From CAILHX01 sp036561085 (GTDB taxonomy: Bacteria > Pseudomonadota > Gammaproteobacteria > Burkholderiales > Methylophilaceae), in the NCBI GenBank assembly GCA_036561085.1, contig DATBPY010000100.1:1-18122 (forward strand): 18,122 nt of DNA, read 5' to 3'. The notes beneath the pieces were generated by a model. It was not told the origin of the DNA. It saw only the letters and a list, made by a program, of their open reading frames with translations, and ran no database searches. Both the position numbers and the translations under genes were made by a program. Shown here in pieces: positions 6,901 to 13,383 of the stretch (position 1 is its first letter; every line of letters begins with the position of its first letter).

Positions 6901-7461
6901 TTAAACGATTGCCGCGTTGATAAGCGTGTTTGCAGCTTCTCGAGCATGTTCGATGGCCCCGGAACCGCGTTGCATTTGCTCGGCCATGGCGGCGCCCTCG
7001 ATCAGCAACGACAATTGCAACGCCAGTATGTCTGGTTTTTTCACCCCGGATTGCTTGGCGCTTCCGGCAATGGTACTCCGCAAAGCTTGGGCGAATTCGA
7101 GCGAGACGCGGTGCACCGGGTTTTCAGATTGCGGGAATTCAATAGAAGCATTGATAAAGGCAAAACCTTTGAATTCGGAGTCGGATATCCACTCCATCAC
7201 TGCCCCGACCAATTCTTTCAATTGCGCCGTGCCCGACTTTTCCGTGCCGACTTTATCAAATAGGCCTTTGCGCAGTAGATCGTCATGCTGTTGCAGATAC
7301 TCGACGATCAGCTGCTCCTTGGATTTGAAATACTTGTATAGCGTCATCTTTGCGATACCGGCAGAAGACACGATAGTGTCCACGCCGGTAGCGTTGATGC
7401 CGCGCGTGGCAAACAATTCGGATGCCACATTGAGAATATGATCGCGCATTGCCGTTGCCAT
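6901..7461 (-). CDS. TetR/AcrR-family transcriptional repressor
   Basis: A 186-residue one-component regulator. The N-terminus is a canonical TetR helix-turn-helix: ILNVASELFATRGINATGVD, then IVSSAGIAKMTLYKYFKSKEQL (about residues 9-52). The remaining ~130 residues are an all-helical ligand-binding and dimerisation domain with FAFINASIEFP and a final QLSLLIEGAAMAEQM helix, as in the AcrR-like subgroup. The inducer is unknown. Its ATG overlaps the stop of the upstream membrane protein by 1 bp (TGATG), with an AAGGTAGG ribosome-binding site inside that gene, so the two are translationally coupled. Likely targets are the two related palindromes at 6752-6773 and 8271-8288, giving autoregulation plus control of the secreted MxaD-like gene. 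The target assignment is inference. Confidence 0.9.
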   Translation of the reverse strand: MATAMRDHILNVASELFATRGINATGVDTIVSSAGIAKMTLYKYFKSKEQLIVEYLQQHDDLLRKGLFDKVGTEKSGTAQLKELVGAVMEWISDSEFKGFAFINASIEFPQSENPVHRVSLEFAQALRSTIAGSAKQSGVKKPDILALQLSLLIEGAAMAEQMQRGSGAIEHAREAANTLINAAIV

Positions 7462-8261
7462 CAGCCTACCTTCTTTCTAACCCAGACCGTATTGATATGA
7501 TCGTTGGTATGCGGCGGATAACATTCGATGGCGTGGATGGAGTTGTACCAGGCCATGAAGGCTCTAAGACTAGCTTCATCGGCTGCCGGATCGTCGGGCT
7601 GGCGCGACTCGATCACATTCATATAGGCCGTGGTCTGGTCGGGTGGCAACATCGCCAGATGCGGTGCGTTACATTCGCCACGCAAGATCTGCTCATGCAG
7701 TGCCAATACCGCTTCGACTTCATCAGGATTCACCTGCCGTACCGCGGCAACAGGCATGATATTGTGATAAATCGCTACTTGGGGGGCGGCTGCAACCGGC
7801 ATCACAGGTTGGGTTAACAAGTGCCAACCGATAAAGACTGCCAGTACACTAGCAGCTAACCCTGTGCCATAGCCGAATCTGATATTGAAAGTGCGCGTAC
7901 AGGCGCTGGATACCAGCACTTGCGCGGCATCTGCCGCTTCTTCCAATACTTGCATCTCAGGGTGGCGCAATTGCTCGGCAATCGCACCTATCAGCAATAG
8001 CGCCAACTGATTGGATAGCATCGCAGGGTTTCTGGCTTTTGCCGAAACGGAGAGACGATTAAGGAATGCTGTCAGGTGTTGGAATTGTTGGCTGGATGAC
8101 GTGTCATTCACGGTTTCAAGCGAGAATTTCTCGCGTAACCCCGGAGCTGCAATCCACTCGGCAGCGATAGTAAAAACCGCCAGCAGGCGCTGCTTGGGCG
8201 TACTGCCGCGCTTTTCCACCATGCTGAAAAACCATGAGCTTTCAAACAGTTCCATATCCAC
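7461..8261 (-). CDS. Membrane protein with HTH-less TetR-like ligand domain and periplasmic tail
   Basis: A 266-residue protein starting at GTG 8261 (or ATG 8255, two codons later). Residues ~1-121 look like the C-terminal half of a TetR regulator: TPKQRLLAVFTIAAEWIAAPG, then RNPAMLSNQLALLLIGAIAEQ and EEAADAAQVLVSSA. The last ~45 residues of this part align by eye with the end of the adjacent TetR (KKPDILALQLSLLIEG...AEQM...EAANTLINAA), about one third identical. No helix-turn-helix precedes it. One membrane helix follows (about 132-150), with Arg123 and Arg128 just before it, predicting N-in. Residues 151-266 would be periplasmic, of no family I recognise, with two cysteines (197 and 247) that could form a disulfide. 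It shares an operon and a 1-bp overlap with the TetR gene. A role as a membrane co-sensor or anti-repressor is inference. Confidence 0.72.
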   Translation of the reverse strand: MDMELFESSWFFSMVEKRGSTPKQRLLAVFTIAAEWIAAPGLREKFSLETVNDTSSSQQFQHLTAFLNRLSVSAKARNPAMLSNQLALLLIGAIAEQLRHPEMQVLEEAADAAQVLVSSACTRTFNIRFGYGTGLAASVLAVFIGWHLLTQPVMPVAAAPQVAIYHNIMPVAAVRQVNPDEVEAVLALHEQILRGECNAPHLAMLPPDQTTAYMNVIESRQPDDPAADEASLRAFMAWYNSIHAIECYPPHTNDHINTVWVRKKVG

Positions 8262-8274
8262 AGACCATCTATAT
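8254..8274. promoter_or_regulatory. Degenerate second operator copy over the GTG start
   Basis: On the minus strand this segment shares ATATAGA and GGTCTGT with the operator at 6752-6773 but lacks 1 bp between them, and its second arm is imperfect (GGATAT instead of CTATAT). It abuts the better operator at 8271-8288 and covers the start codon. It may be a weak auxiliary site; chance similarity cannot be excluded. Confidence 0.35.
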
Positions 8275-8288
8275 ACTGACCTGTATAT
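8271..8288. promoter_or_regulatory. Palindromic operator of the sensor-tetR operon
   Basis: On the minus strand ATATAC and GTATAT arms enclose AGGTCA, giving the core ACAGGTCAGT, which matches 9 of 10 bases of the core in the perfect operator at 6752-6773. It lies at the downstream end of the promoter at 8287-8315, over the expected transcription start, as expected for autorepression by the TetR encoded in this operon. Confidence 0.6.
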
Positions 8289-8315
8289 TACGCGACATTT
8301 TTACACAATTGTCAA
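8287..8315 (-). promoter_or_regulatory. Sigma-70 promoter of the sensor-tetR operon
   Basis: A perfect TTGACA -35 (8315-8310, minus strand) lies 17 bp from CGTAAT (8292-8287, 4 of 6) or 19 bp from TAATAT (8290-8285, 4 of 6). The -35 begins immediately after the T-tract of the rpoH terminator, so the operon starts independently right where rpoH transcription should end. Confidence 0.55.
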
Positions 8316-8346
8316 ATAAAAAAGGCCACCCTGATGGGGTGGCCTT
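8312..8346 (-). terminator. Rho-independent terminator of rpoH
   Basis: A perfect 10-bp stem (AAGGCCACCC / GGGTGGCCTT, 8322-8346) with a 5-nt loop is followed on the minus strand by a T-rich run. It lies 17 bp after the rpoH stop codon. Confidence 0.9.
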
Positions 8347-8363
8347 GAGCGGTTAATGAGGAT

Positions 8364-9215
8364 TTAATGAACGATAAGCGCTTTCATCTTCTGCATGGCT
8401 TTTTGCTCGATCTGGCGTATGCGTTCTGCCGATACGCCGTATTCGGCAGCAAGCTCATGCAGCGTCGCGCCATCGTCCTCGCCTAACCAGCGGGCTTGCA
8501 CGATGCGACGGCTACGATCATCCAGGGTACTTAGCGCATGCTGCAGGCTTTCGGATTGCAATGTTTCCATCTGGCGTTCTGCCAATTCCTCGGATGGTTC
8601 CAGGCGCGGGTCTTGCAAATAAGCGATCGGGCTGAATTGTTCTTCGCTGTCGTCGTCGCCTTGAAACTCCAGCGCCATGTCATGACCGCCCAGGCGTTTT
8701 TCCATCTCCAGTACTTCTTCCGGCTTGACCTTGAGCTCGCGTGCGATCTCGCTGACTTCGTCAGGGTGCAGGGTACCGCTATGTGTTTTCATCTTGCGCA
8801 GATTGAAGAACAGTTTGCGTTGCGCTTTGGTCGTGGCCACTTTCACCATACGCCAGTTACGCAGGATGAATTCGTGCATCTCGGCCTTGATCCAGTGTAC
8901 GGCGAACGATACCAGGCGCACGCCGCGATCCGGGTCGAAGCGACGCACAGCCTTCATCAGGCCGACATTACCTTCCTGGATCAGATCTGCTTGCGGCAGA
9001 CCATACCCGGAATACCCGCGGGCAATGCTTACTACCAGACGCAGGTGGGAAAGGATCAGGCCTTTTGCAGCCTCCAGATTGTTGTCGCGCTGTAACTGCG
9101 TCGCCAGGTCATATTCTTCCTCGGCGGTAAGGACAGGAAAAGCACGCACCGCTTGAATGTAATGTTCCAGGCTGCCCGTTGATAAAGGCATCGGAAACGA
9201 TAAAGCTTGATTCAT
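8364..9215 (-). CDS. rpoH: RNA polymerase sigma-32 (heat-shock sigma factor RpoH)
   Basis: A 283-residue sigma factor that directs RNA polymerase to heat-shock promoters. It matches E. coli RpoH in length and order: region 1.2/2.1 (EAAKGLILSHLRLVVSIARGY), region 2.2-2.4 (DLIQEGNVGLMKAVRRFDP to VRLVSFAVHWIKAEMHE), the diagnostic RpoH box QRKLFFNLR (132-140), and region 4 with LHELAAEYGVSAERIRQIE as the -35 binding helix-turn-helix. The ATG at 9215 was chosen over an in-frame ATG at 9257: it has a strong AGAGGAG site 6-7 nt upstream, the protein then starts like other RpoH proteins, and the longer version would begin inside the CIRCE operator. The gene has its own terminator. Regulation by HrcA is indicated by the CIRCE box. 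Confidence 0.97.
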   Translation of the reverse strand: MNQALSFPMPLSTGSLEHYIQAVRAFPVLTAEEEYDLATQLQRDNNLEAAKGLILSHLRLVVSIARGYSGYGLPQADLIQEGNVGLMKAVRRFDPDRGVRLVSFAVHWIKAEMHEFILRNWRMVKVATTKAQRKLFFNLRKMKTHSGTLHPDEVSEIARELKVKPEEVLEMEKRLGGHDMALEFQGDDDSEEQFSPIAYLQDPRLEPSEELAERQMETLQSESLQHALSTLDDRSRRIVQARWLGEDDGATLHELAAEYGVSAERIRQIEQKAMQKMKALIVH

Positions 9216-9246
9216 GGTTAGCTCCTCTTGCATATTTGAGATAATT

Positions 9247-9273
9247 TTAGCACTCACGGTTAGAGAGTGCTAG
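9247..9273. promoter_or_regulatory. CIRCE element (HrcA operator) upstream of rpoH
   Basis: TTAGCACTC-N9-GAGTGCTAG matches the CIRCE consensus TTAGCACTC-N9-GAGTGCTAA at 17 of 18 arm positions with the exact 9-bp spacing. CIRCE is bound by the HrcA repressor and normally controls groESL, dnaK or hrcA-grpE operons. Here it lies 32 bp upstream of the rpoH start codon and overlaps the candidate -10, so HrcA should limit rpoH transcription. hrcA itself is not in the window. Confidence 0.93.
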
Positions 9274-9289
9274 TGCGAAATTGGTTCAA
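9259..9289 (-). promoter_or_regulatory. Candidate rpoH promoter
   Basis: On the minus strand TTGAAC (9289-9284) is followed after 19 bp by TCTAAC (9264-9259), each 4-5 of 6 for sigma-70. The spacing is long and the -10 is modest, so this is tentative. Its overlap with the CIRCE box supports a promoter at this place. Confidence 0.4.
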
Positions 9290-9300
9290 CAGAATTTCGC
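9275..9300. repeat. Inverted repeat in the rpoH promoter region
   Basis: Perfect 8-bp arms GCGAAATT and AATTTCGC enclose 10 bp that contain the candidate -35 of rpoH. It abuts the CIRCE box. It could be a site for a second regulator of rpoH. No known motif was recognised. Confidence 0.5.
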
Positions 9301-9425
9301 GGTTTTCACCGGTGGCGATAGTGATATAGACGGATAGCGAGCCGTTATATTGTGACGTTTATGGTCTGACCTTAAAAAAAATGACACGTTCCTCAGCTAG
9401 GCTCAATAAGGGCGCGTACACTTTT

Positions 9426-9443
9426 TGTTACTAACCGGTAACA
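9426..9443 (+). promoter_or_regulatory. Operator 1 of the tetR-RND operon
   Basis: TGTTACTAACCGGTAACA: GTTAC and GTAAC outer arms around an ACCGGT-containing centre, typical of TetR-family sites. The same 18 bp reappears in perfect inverted orientation at 9460-9477. Confidence 0.7.
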
Positions 9444-9449
9444 ATTCGC

Positions 9450-9478
9450 TTGCATAATATGTTACCGGTTAGTAACAT
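9450..9478 (+). promoter_or_regulatory. Candidate promoter of the tetR-RND operon
   Basis: TTGCAT (9450-9455), 17 bp, TAACAT (9473-9478) is a weak sigma-70 pair; CATAAT at 9453-9458 is an alternative -10 (5 of 6) with no good -35. Either choice places the two 18-bp operators across or beside the promoter. The exact start cannot be settled from sequence. Confidence 0.3.
9460..9477 (-). promoter_or_regulatory. Operator 2 of the tetR-RND operon
   Basis: An exact reverse-complement copy of operator 1, 16 bp away (34 bp centre to centre, close to three helical turns), 24 bp before the TetR start codon. Such paired sites often bind two repressor dimers. The neighbouring TetR is the obvious ligand. 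Confidence 0.7.
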
Positions 9479-9501
9479 TATGCGCAAATCGCGGAATCAG
9501 A

Positions 9502-10152
9502 ATGAATAAACCAGCCGAAAAACAAACACGAAAAGTGATTCATGGGCCGATCGCGCAAGCCCAGATCCTTGATGCGGTAGATGAATTATTCTACATGGAA
9601 GGCGCGCGCGCCGTCAGCGTGGATGCTGTGGCGAAATATGCCGGTGTCAACAAGATGTGCATTTACCGCCAGTTCGAATCCAAGGATGAGTTACTGCTGC
9701 GATATCTGGAACGGCGCAATCAGTATTTCTGGGAGAATTTCGAGGCCACCATGGCCAAGCATGTGGGCGATCCCCGGCAACAGCTATTGCAATTCTTTAC
9801 CGATATGGCAGCACGTACGCGATGGCCTGGTTATCGCGGTTGTGCATTGGTCAATATCGTCAACGAATTTCCCGACCGTGAGCATCCGGCGCGGAAATTG
9901 GTCACTATCAACAGGCAAAAGTTATTGGTGCGATTGCAACAGGTCGCCGATCAGGCGGGTGCGGCCGATTCACAGGGCCTGGCAAATGGGTTGGCTTTGT
10001 TGTTGGATGGCGCGTTCATTTCGACCCAGACCTATCCGCTCAATCACCCCATCCTGACTTCATTGGTACAAGTCGTTACGACGATGGTGGATGCTGCTTG
10101 CTTGCCGGCTCGGCAGTCTGTCCTGGCAACTACTGACGCTGCCCGGCAATAA
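9502..10152 (+). CDS. TetR/AcrR-family repressor of the adjacent RND efflux operon
   Basis: A 216-residue regulator. After a basic ~20-residue tail, residues ~22-69 form the TetR helix-turn-helix (ILDAVDELFYMEGARAVSVD, then VAKYAGVNKMCIYRQFESKDEL). The C-terminal helices include GCALVNIVNEFPDREHPAR and GLALLLDGAFISTQ, as in AcrR-type regulators that bind diverse small molecules. It is the first gene of a plus-strand operon, 48 bp before the permease, and is preceded by a pair of identical operators, so it should repress itself and the pump until an inducing compound binds. The inducer is unknown. Sequence upstream of the ATG has only a weak ribosome-binding site (GGAATCAG), fitting low repressor levels. 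Confidence 0.92.
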   Translation: MNKPAEKQTRKVIHGPIAQAQILDAVDELFYMEGARAVSVDAVAKYAGVNKMCIYRQFESKDELLLRYLERRNQYFWENFEATMAKHVGDPRQQLLQFFTDMAARTRWPGYRGCALVNIVNEFPDREHPARKLVTINRQKLLVRLQQVADQAGAADSQGLANGLALLLDGAFISTQTYPLNHPILTSLVQVVTTMVDAACLPARQSVLATTDAARQ

Positions 10153-10200
10153 CCGATTAATTCAGAATCTTTCAGAAATTAGCTTGAATAGGAATCTTGC

Positions 10201-13200
10201 ATGATAGCAATCGTACGCATCGCTTTGCAGCGGCCTTATACATTCGTGGTGATGGCATTGTTGCTGCTCATCATGGGGACGCTGGCAGCGTTACGTACTC
10301 CGGTGGATATTTTCCCCGAGATCAGGATACCGATCATCGCTGTGGCATGGCAGTACACCGGTTTGCCTCCCGACGATATGGCGGGACGTATCACCACGCT
10401 GTATGAGCGCGTGCTGACGACAACAGTTAACGATATCGAACATATCGAGGCGAATACATACAACGGTTTCGCCATCGTCAAGATCTACTTCCACCCAGGC
10501 GTCGATATCGCGACCGCCAACGCCCAGGTGACAGCAGTATCGCAAACCATCACCAAGACCATGCCGCCCGGCACCACGTCGCCGCTCATCCTCAACTACA
10601 ACGCTGCGACCGTGCCTATTCTGCAGGTGGCGTTGTCGGGCAAAGGATTGACCGAACAGAACCTGAGCGATCTGGGGCTTAACATCATACGAACACGTCT
10701 GGTCACTGTGCAGGGTGCGGCGATCCCATATCCTTTCGGCGGCAAGAGCCGTCAGATACAGATAGACCTGGATTCGTCAGCGATGCAGGCACGCGGGCTG
10801 TCGGCACAGGATGTTGCCAATGCATTGGCAGCGCAGAATCTGATATTGCCTGTCGGCACGGAGAAGATAGGCAGCACTGAATTTATATTGCATCTTAATA
10901 ATGCGACTTTAGGTTATGAAGAGCTGGCCGACCTGCCGATCAAAGTAGTCAATGGTGCCACTGTCTATATTCGTGATGTGGCGCATGTGCGCGACGGTAA
11001 CCCGCCGCAGACCAATATCGTGCATGTAGACGGTAGCCGCTCGGTGTTGCTGTCGGTCATGAAAAACGGCGCCACCTCGACGCTGGATATCGTGTCCAAC
11101 TCCAAGGCCAAATTGGATGAGATCAAATCTTCACTGCCGCCGAATCTGGTGGCTTCGCCTATCAACGATCAGTCGTTGTTCGTGCGCGCAGCTATCAGTG
11201 GCGTGGCTTATGAAGGGATCACCGCCGCGGTATTGACCAGCCTGATGATATTGCTGTTCCTGGGTAGCTGGCGTTCAACCGTCATTATCGCCGTTTCCAT
11301 CCCGCTTTCTATATTGGGCGCGATCATGGCACTTTCGGCCATGGGTGAGACGTTCAACATCATGACGTTGGGCGGACTTGCGCTGGCAGTGGGTATTCTG
11401 GTTGACGATGCCACGGTGACCATAGAAAACATCAACTATCACCTGGAACAGGGCAAGGACGTGGAACCTGCCATTATGGACGGTGCTGCGCAGATCGTCA
11501 CGCCGGCATTCGTGTCTACGCTATGTATCTGTATCGTGTTCATCCCCATGTTCTTCCTGCAGGGGATATCGCGTTACCTGTTCGTGCCTATGGCAGAGTC
11601 GGTGATGTTCGCCATGATCTGTTCGTTCATCCTGTCGCGTACTCTGGTGCCGACCATGGCCAAATACCTGCTCAAGAAGCATGTCGAGCATGGCGATAAA
11701 AAACAATCCCGCAATCCGCTGGTCAAATTGCAACAGAGTTTCGAAGCTACATTCGAGCGCTTTCGCGTGGGCTATCGCGATGTATTGGAAACAGCCATCG
11801 CCCACCGAGGTATGTTCGTCGTATGTTTCATGGCGTTCGGCGCATTAAGTGCTTTACTGGTGCCGTTCCTGGGTCGTAATTTCTTTCCTGCCGTCGACGG
11901 CGGCCAGATACTGATGCATGCGCGCGTGCCTATCGGTACACGGGTTGAAGAAACTGCGACACGTTTTGCAATCATTGAGCAGAGCATCAAGCAGGTTATT
12001 CCTGCGGGCGAGATCGAAACGCTGGTGGATAACATCGGCATGCCCATCAGCAGTATCAATATGACTTACAACAACACCGGCCTTATCGGTCCGCAGGACG
12101 GCGATATTCAGATCTCGCTGAAAAGAGGCCATCGTCCGACCGATGATTACATACGTCAATTGCGCGAACGCTTGCCGCGTGAGTTCCCCGGCGTGGTGTT
12201 TTCTTTCCCGCCTGCCGACATCGTGAGCCAGATCTTGAATTTCGGATCGCCTGCGCCCATCGATCTACAGATACGCGGCGGCAAATTGGATGCCGACTTC
12301 AACTATGCCGATTCTTTATTGGCCAAGATCCGGCAGATACCGGGTATTGCCGATGTGCGTATCCAGCAATCGCGTAAGTACCCGCAATTCGATATCAATA
12401 TGGACCGTACACGTTTCCAGCAAGTAGGTATGACAGCGCGTGATGTGTCCAACAGCTTGGTGGTCAATCTGGCCGGCAGTTCGCAAGTGGCACCTACCTA
12501 CTGGCTCAACCAAGCTAACGGCGTGTCTTATTCTATCGTTATGCAGACACCGCAATACAGTCTGGATTCGTTAGCCGCCCTGGCTAACCTGCCCATCAGC
12601 GGCGATAGCGGTAAAAGCCTGCAAACATTAGGCGGGCTGGCAAGCTTTAAACGTAACGTCGGTAACGCAGTCGTCAGCCAGTACGACATCCAGACTATGG
12701 TGCAGATCAATGCCACTACCCAAGGCCGCGATCTGGGTGCTGTGGCCAAGGAGGTGCGTCGCATCATCGCCGACACCGCCGGGCAAGTTCCCAAAGGAGC
12801 CAAAGTGGAATTGCTGGGGCAGGTGAAGACTATGGATAGTGCGTTCACAGATATGCTATTCGGCCTGCTGGGCGCCATTGTGCTGATCTACCTGCTGATC
12901 GTGGTCAACTTCCAGTCATGGAGCGACCCATTCGTCATCATCACCGCACTGCCTGCGGCATTGGCCGGTATCGTATGGATGCTGTTCATCACCTATACCC
13001 CGATCTCGGTACCGGCGCTGACAGGTGCCATCATGTGTATGGGTGTGGCCACTGCTAACAGCGTGCTGGTCATCAGCTTCGCCCGCGAACAATTGGAAGA
13101 ACTGGGTGATGCGACCAAAGCAGCCCTGGAGGCCGGTTTTGTGCGTTGCCGGCCGGTGCTGATGACAGCGCTGGCGATGATGATAGGTATGACACCCATG

Positions 13201-13383
13201 GCGCTCGGCCTGGGCGACGGCGGAGAGCAGAATGCGCCGCTGGGCCGTGCGGTGATCGGCGGTTTGTTGTTCGCCACCGTCGCCACTTTGATCTTTGTGC
13301 CGGTGGTGTTCAGCATCATCCACCGCAACTACCGCAAAAAACCTGCAAGTGACACCCCAAATGGAGAATTAAATGCCGTCTAA
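10201..13383 (+). CDS. RND efflux permease (inner-membrane, AcrB/HAE1-like)
   Basis: A 1060-residue resistance-nodulation-division transporter, full length for the family, with 12 membrane helices and two large periplasmic loops. The N-terminus (RPYTFVVMALLLLIMGTLA, TPVDIFPEIRIPIIAV) and YNAATVPILQVALSG loop are typical. The proton-relay aspartate pair is present in TM4 (Asp402-Asp403 in GILVDDATVTIEN). The canonical TM10 lysine (AcrB Lys940) is replaced: GVATANSVLVISFAR has Ala952 at that place. Arg984 in RCRPVLMTALAMM is kept. It should pump amphipathic compounds with proton import; the Asp pair argues against a classic heavy-metal pump. Substrate is unknown. AGGA precedes the ATG, and the end overlaps the adaptor gene by 11 bp. 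Gene order permease-adaptor-channel differs from acrAB. Confidence 0.95.
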   Translation: MIAIVRIALQRPYTFVVMALLLLIMGTLAALRTPVDIFPEIRIPIIAVAWQYTGLPPDDMAGRITTLYERVLTTTVNDIEHIEANTYNGFAIVKIYFHPGVDIATANAQVTAVSQTITKTMPPGTTSPLILNYNAATVPILQVALSGKGLTEQNLSDLGLNIIRTRLVTVQGAAIPYPFGGKSRQIQIDLDSSAMQARGLSAQDVANALAAQNLILPVGTEKIGSTEFILHLNNATLGYEELADLPIKVVNGATVYIRDVAHVRDGNPPQTNIVHVDGSRSVLLSVMKNGATSTLDIVSNSKAKLDEIKSSLPPNLVASPINDQSLFVRAAISGVAYEGITAAVLTSLMILLFLGSWRSTVIIAVSIPLSILGAIMALSAMGETFNIMTLGGLALAVGILVDDATVTIENINYHLEQGKDVEPAIMDGAAQIVTPAFVSTLCICIVFIPMFFLQGISRYLFVPMAESVMFAMICSFILSRTLVPTMAKYLLKKHVEHGDKKQSRNPLVKLQQSFEATFERFRVGYRDVLETAIAHRGMFVVCFMAFGALSALLVPFLGRNFFPAVDGGQILMHARVPIGTRVEETATRFAIIEQSIKQVIPAGEIETLVDNIGMPISSINMTYNNTGLIGPQDGDIQISLKRGHRPTDDYIRQLRERLPREFPGVVFSFPPADIVSQILNFGSPAPIDLQIRGGKLDADFNYADSLLAKIRQIPGIADVRIQQSRKYPQFDINMDRTRFQQVGMTARDVSNSLVVNLAGSSQVAPTYWLNQANGVSYSIVMQTPQYSLDSLAALANLPISGDSGKSLQTLGGLASFKRNVGNAVVSQYDIQTMVQINATTQGRDLGAVAKEVRRIIADTAGQVPKGAKVELLGQVKTMDSAFTDMLFGLLGAIVLIYLLIVVNFQSWSDPFVIITALPAALAGIVWMLFITYTPISVPALTGAIMCMGVATANSVLVISFAREQLEELGDATKAALEAGFVRCRPVLMTALAMMIGMTPMALGLGDGGEQNAPLGRAVIGGLLFATVATLIFVPVVFSIIHRNYRKKPASDTPNGELNAV

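Noticed and set aside
6917..7441. 174-codon plus-strand frame opposite tetR
   Set aside because: It covers the helix-turn-helix coding region of a clear TetR gene on the other strand and has no recognisable domain.
7461..8261. Reading the 266-residue protein as a frameshifted ordinary TetR
   Set aside because: The frame is continuous, its own promoter and operator lie directly upstream of the start, only about 100 bp separate it from rpoH, and there is no trace of an HTH-coding segment in any frame there.
9216..9257. Longer rpoH start at ATG 9257
   Set aside because: The extra 14 residues are not typical of RpoH, the ATG lies within the CIRCE box, and the ATG at 9215 has a strong Shine-Dalgarno sequence.
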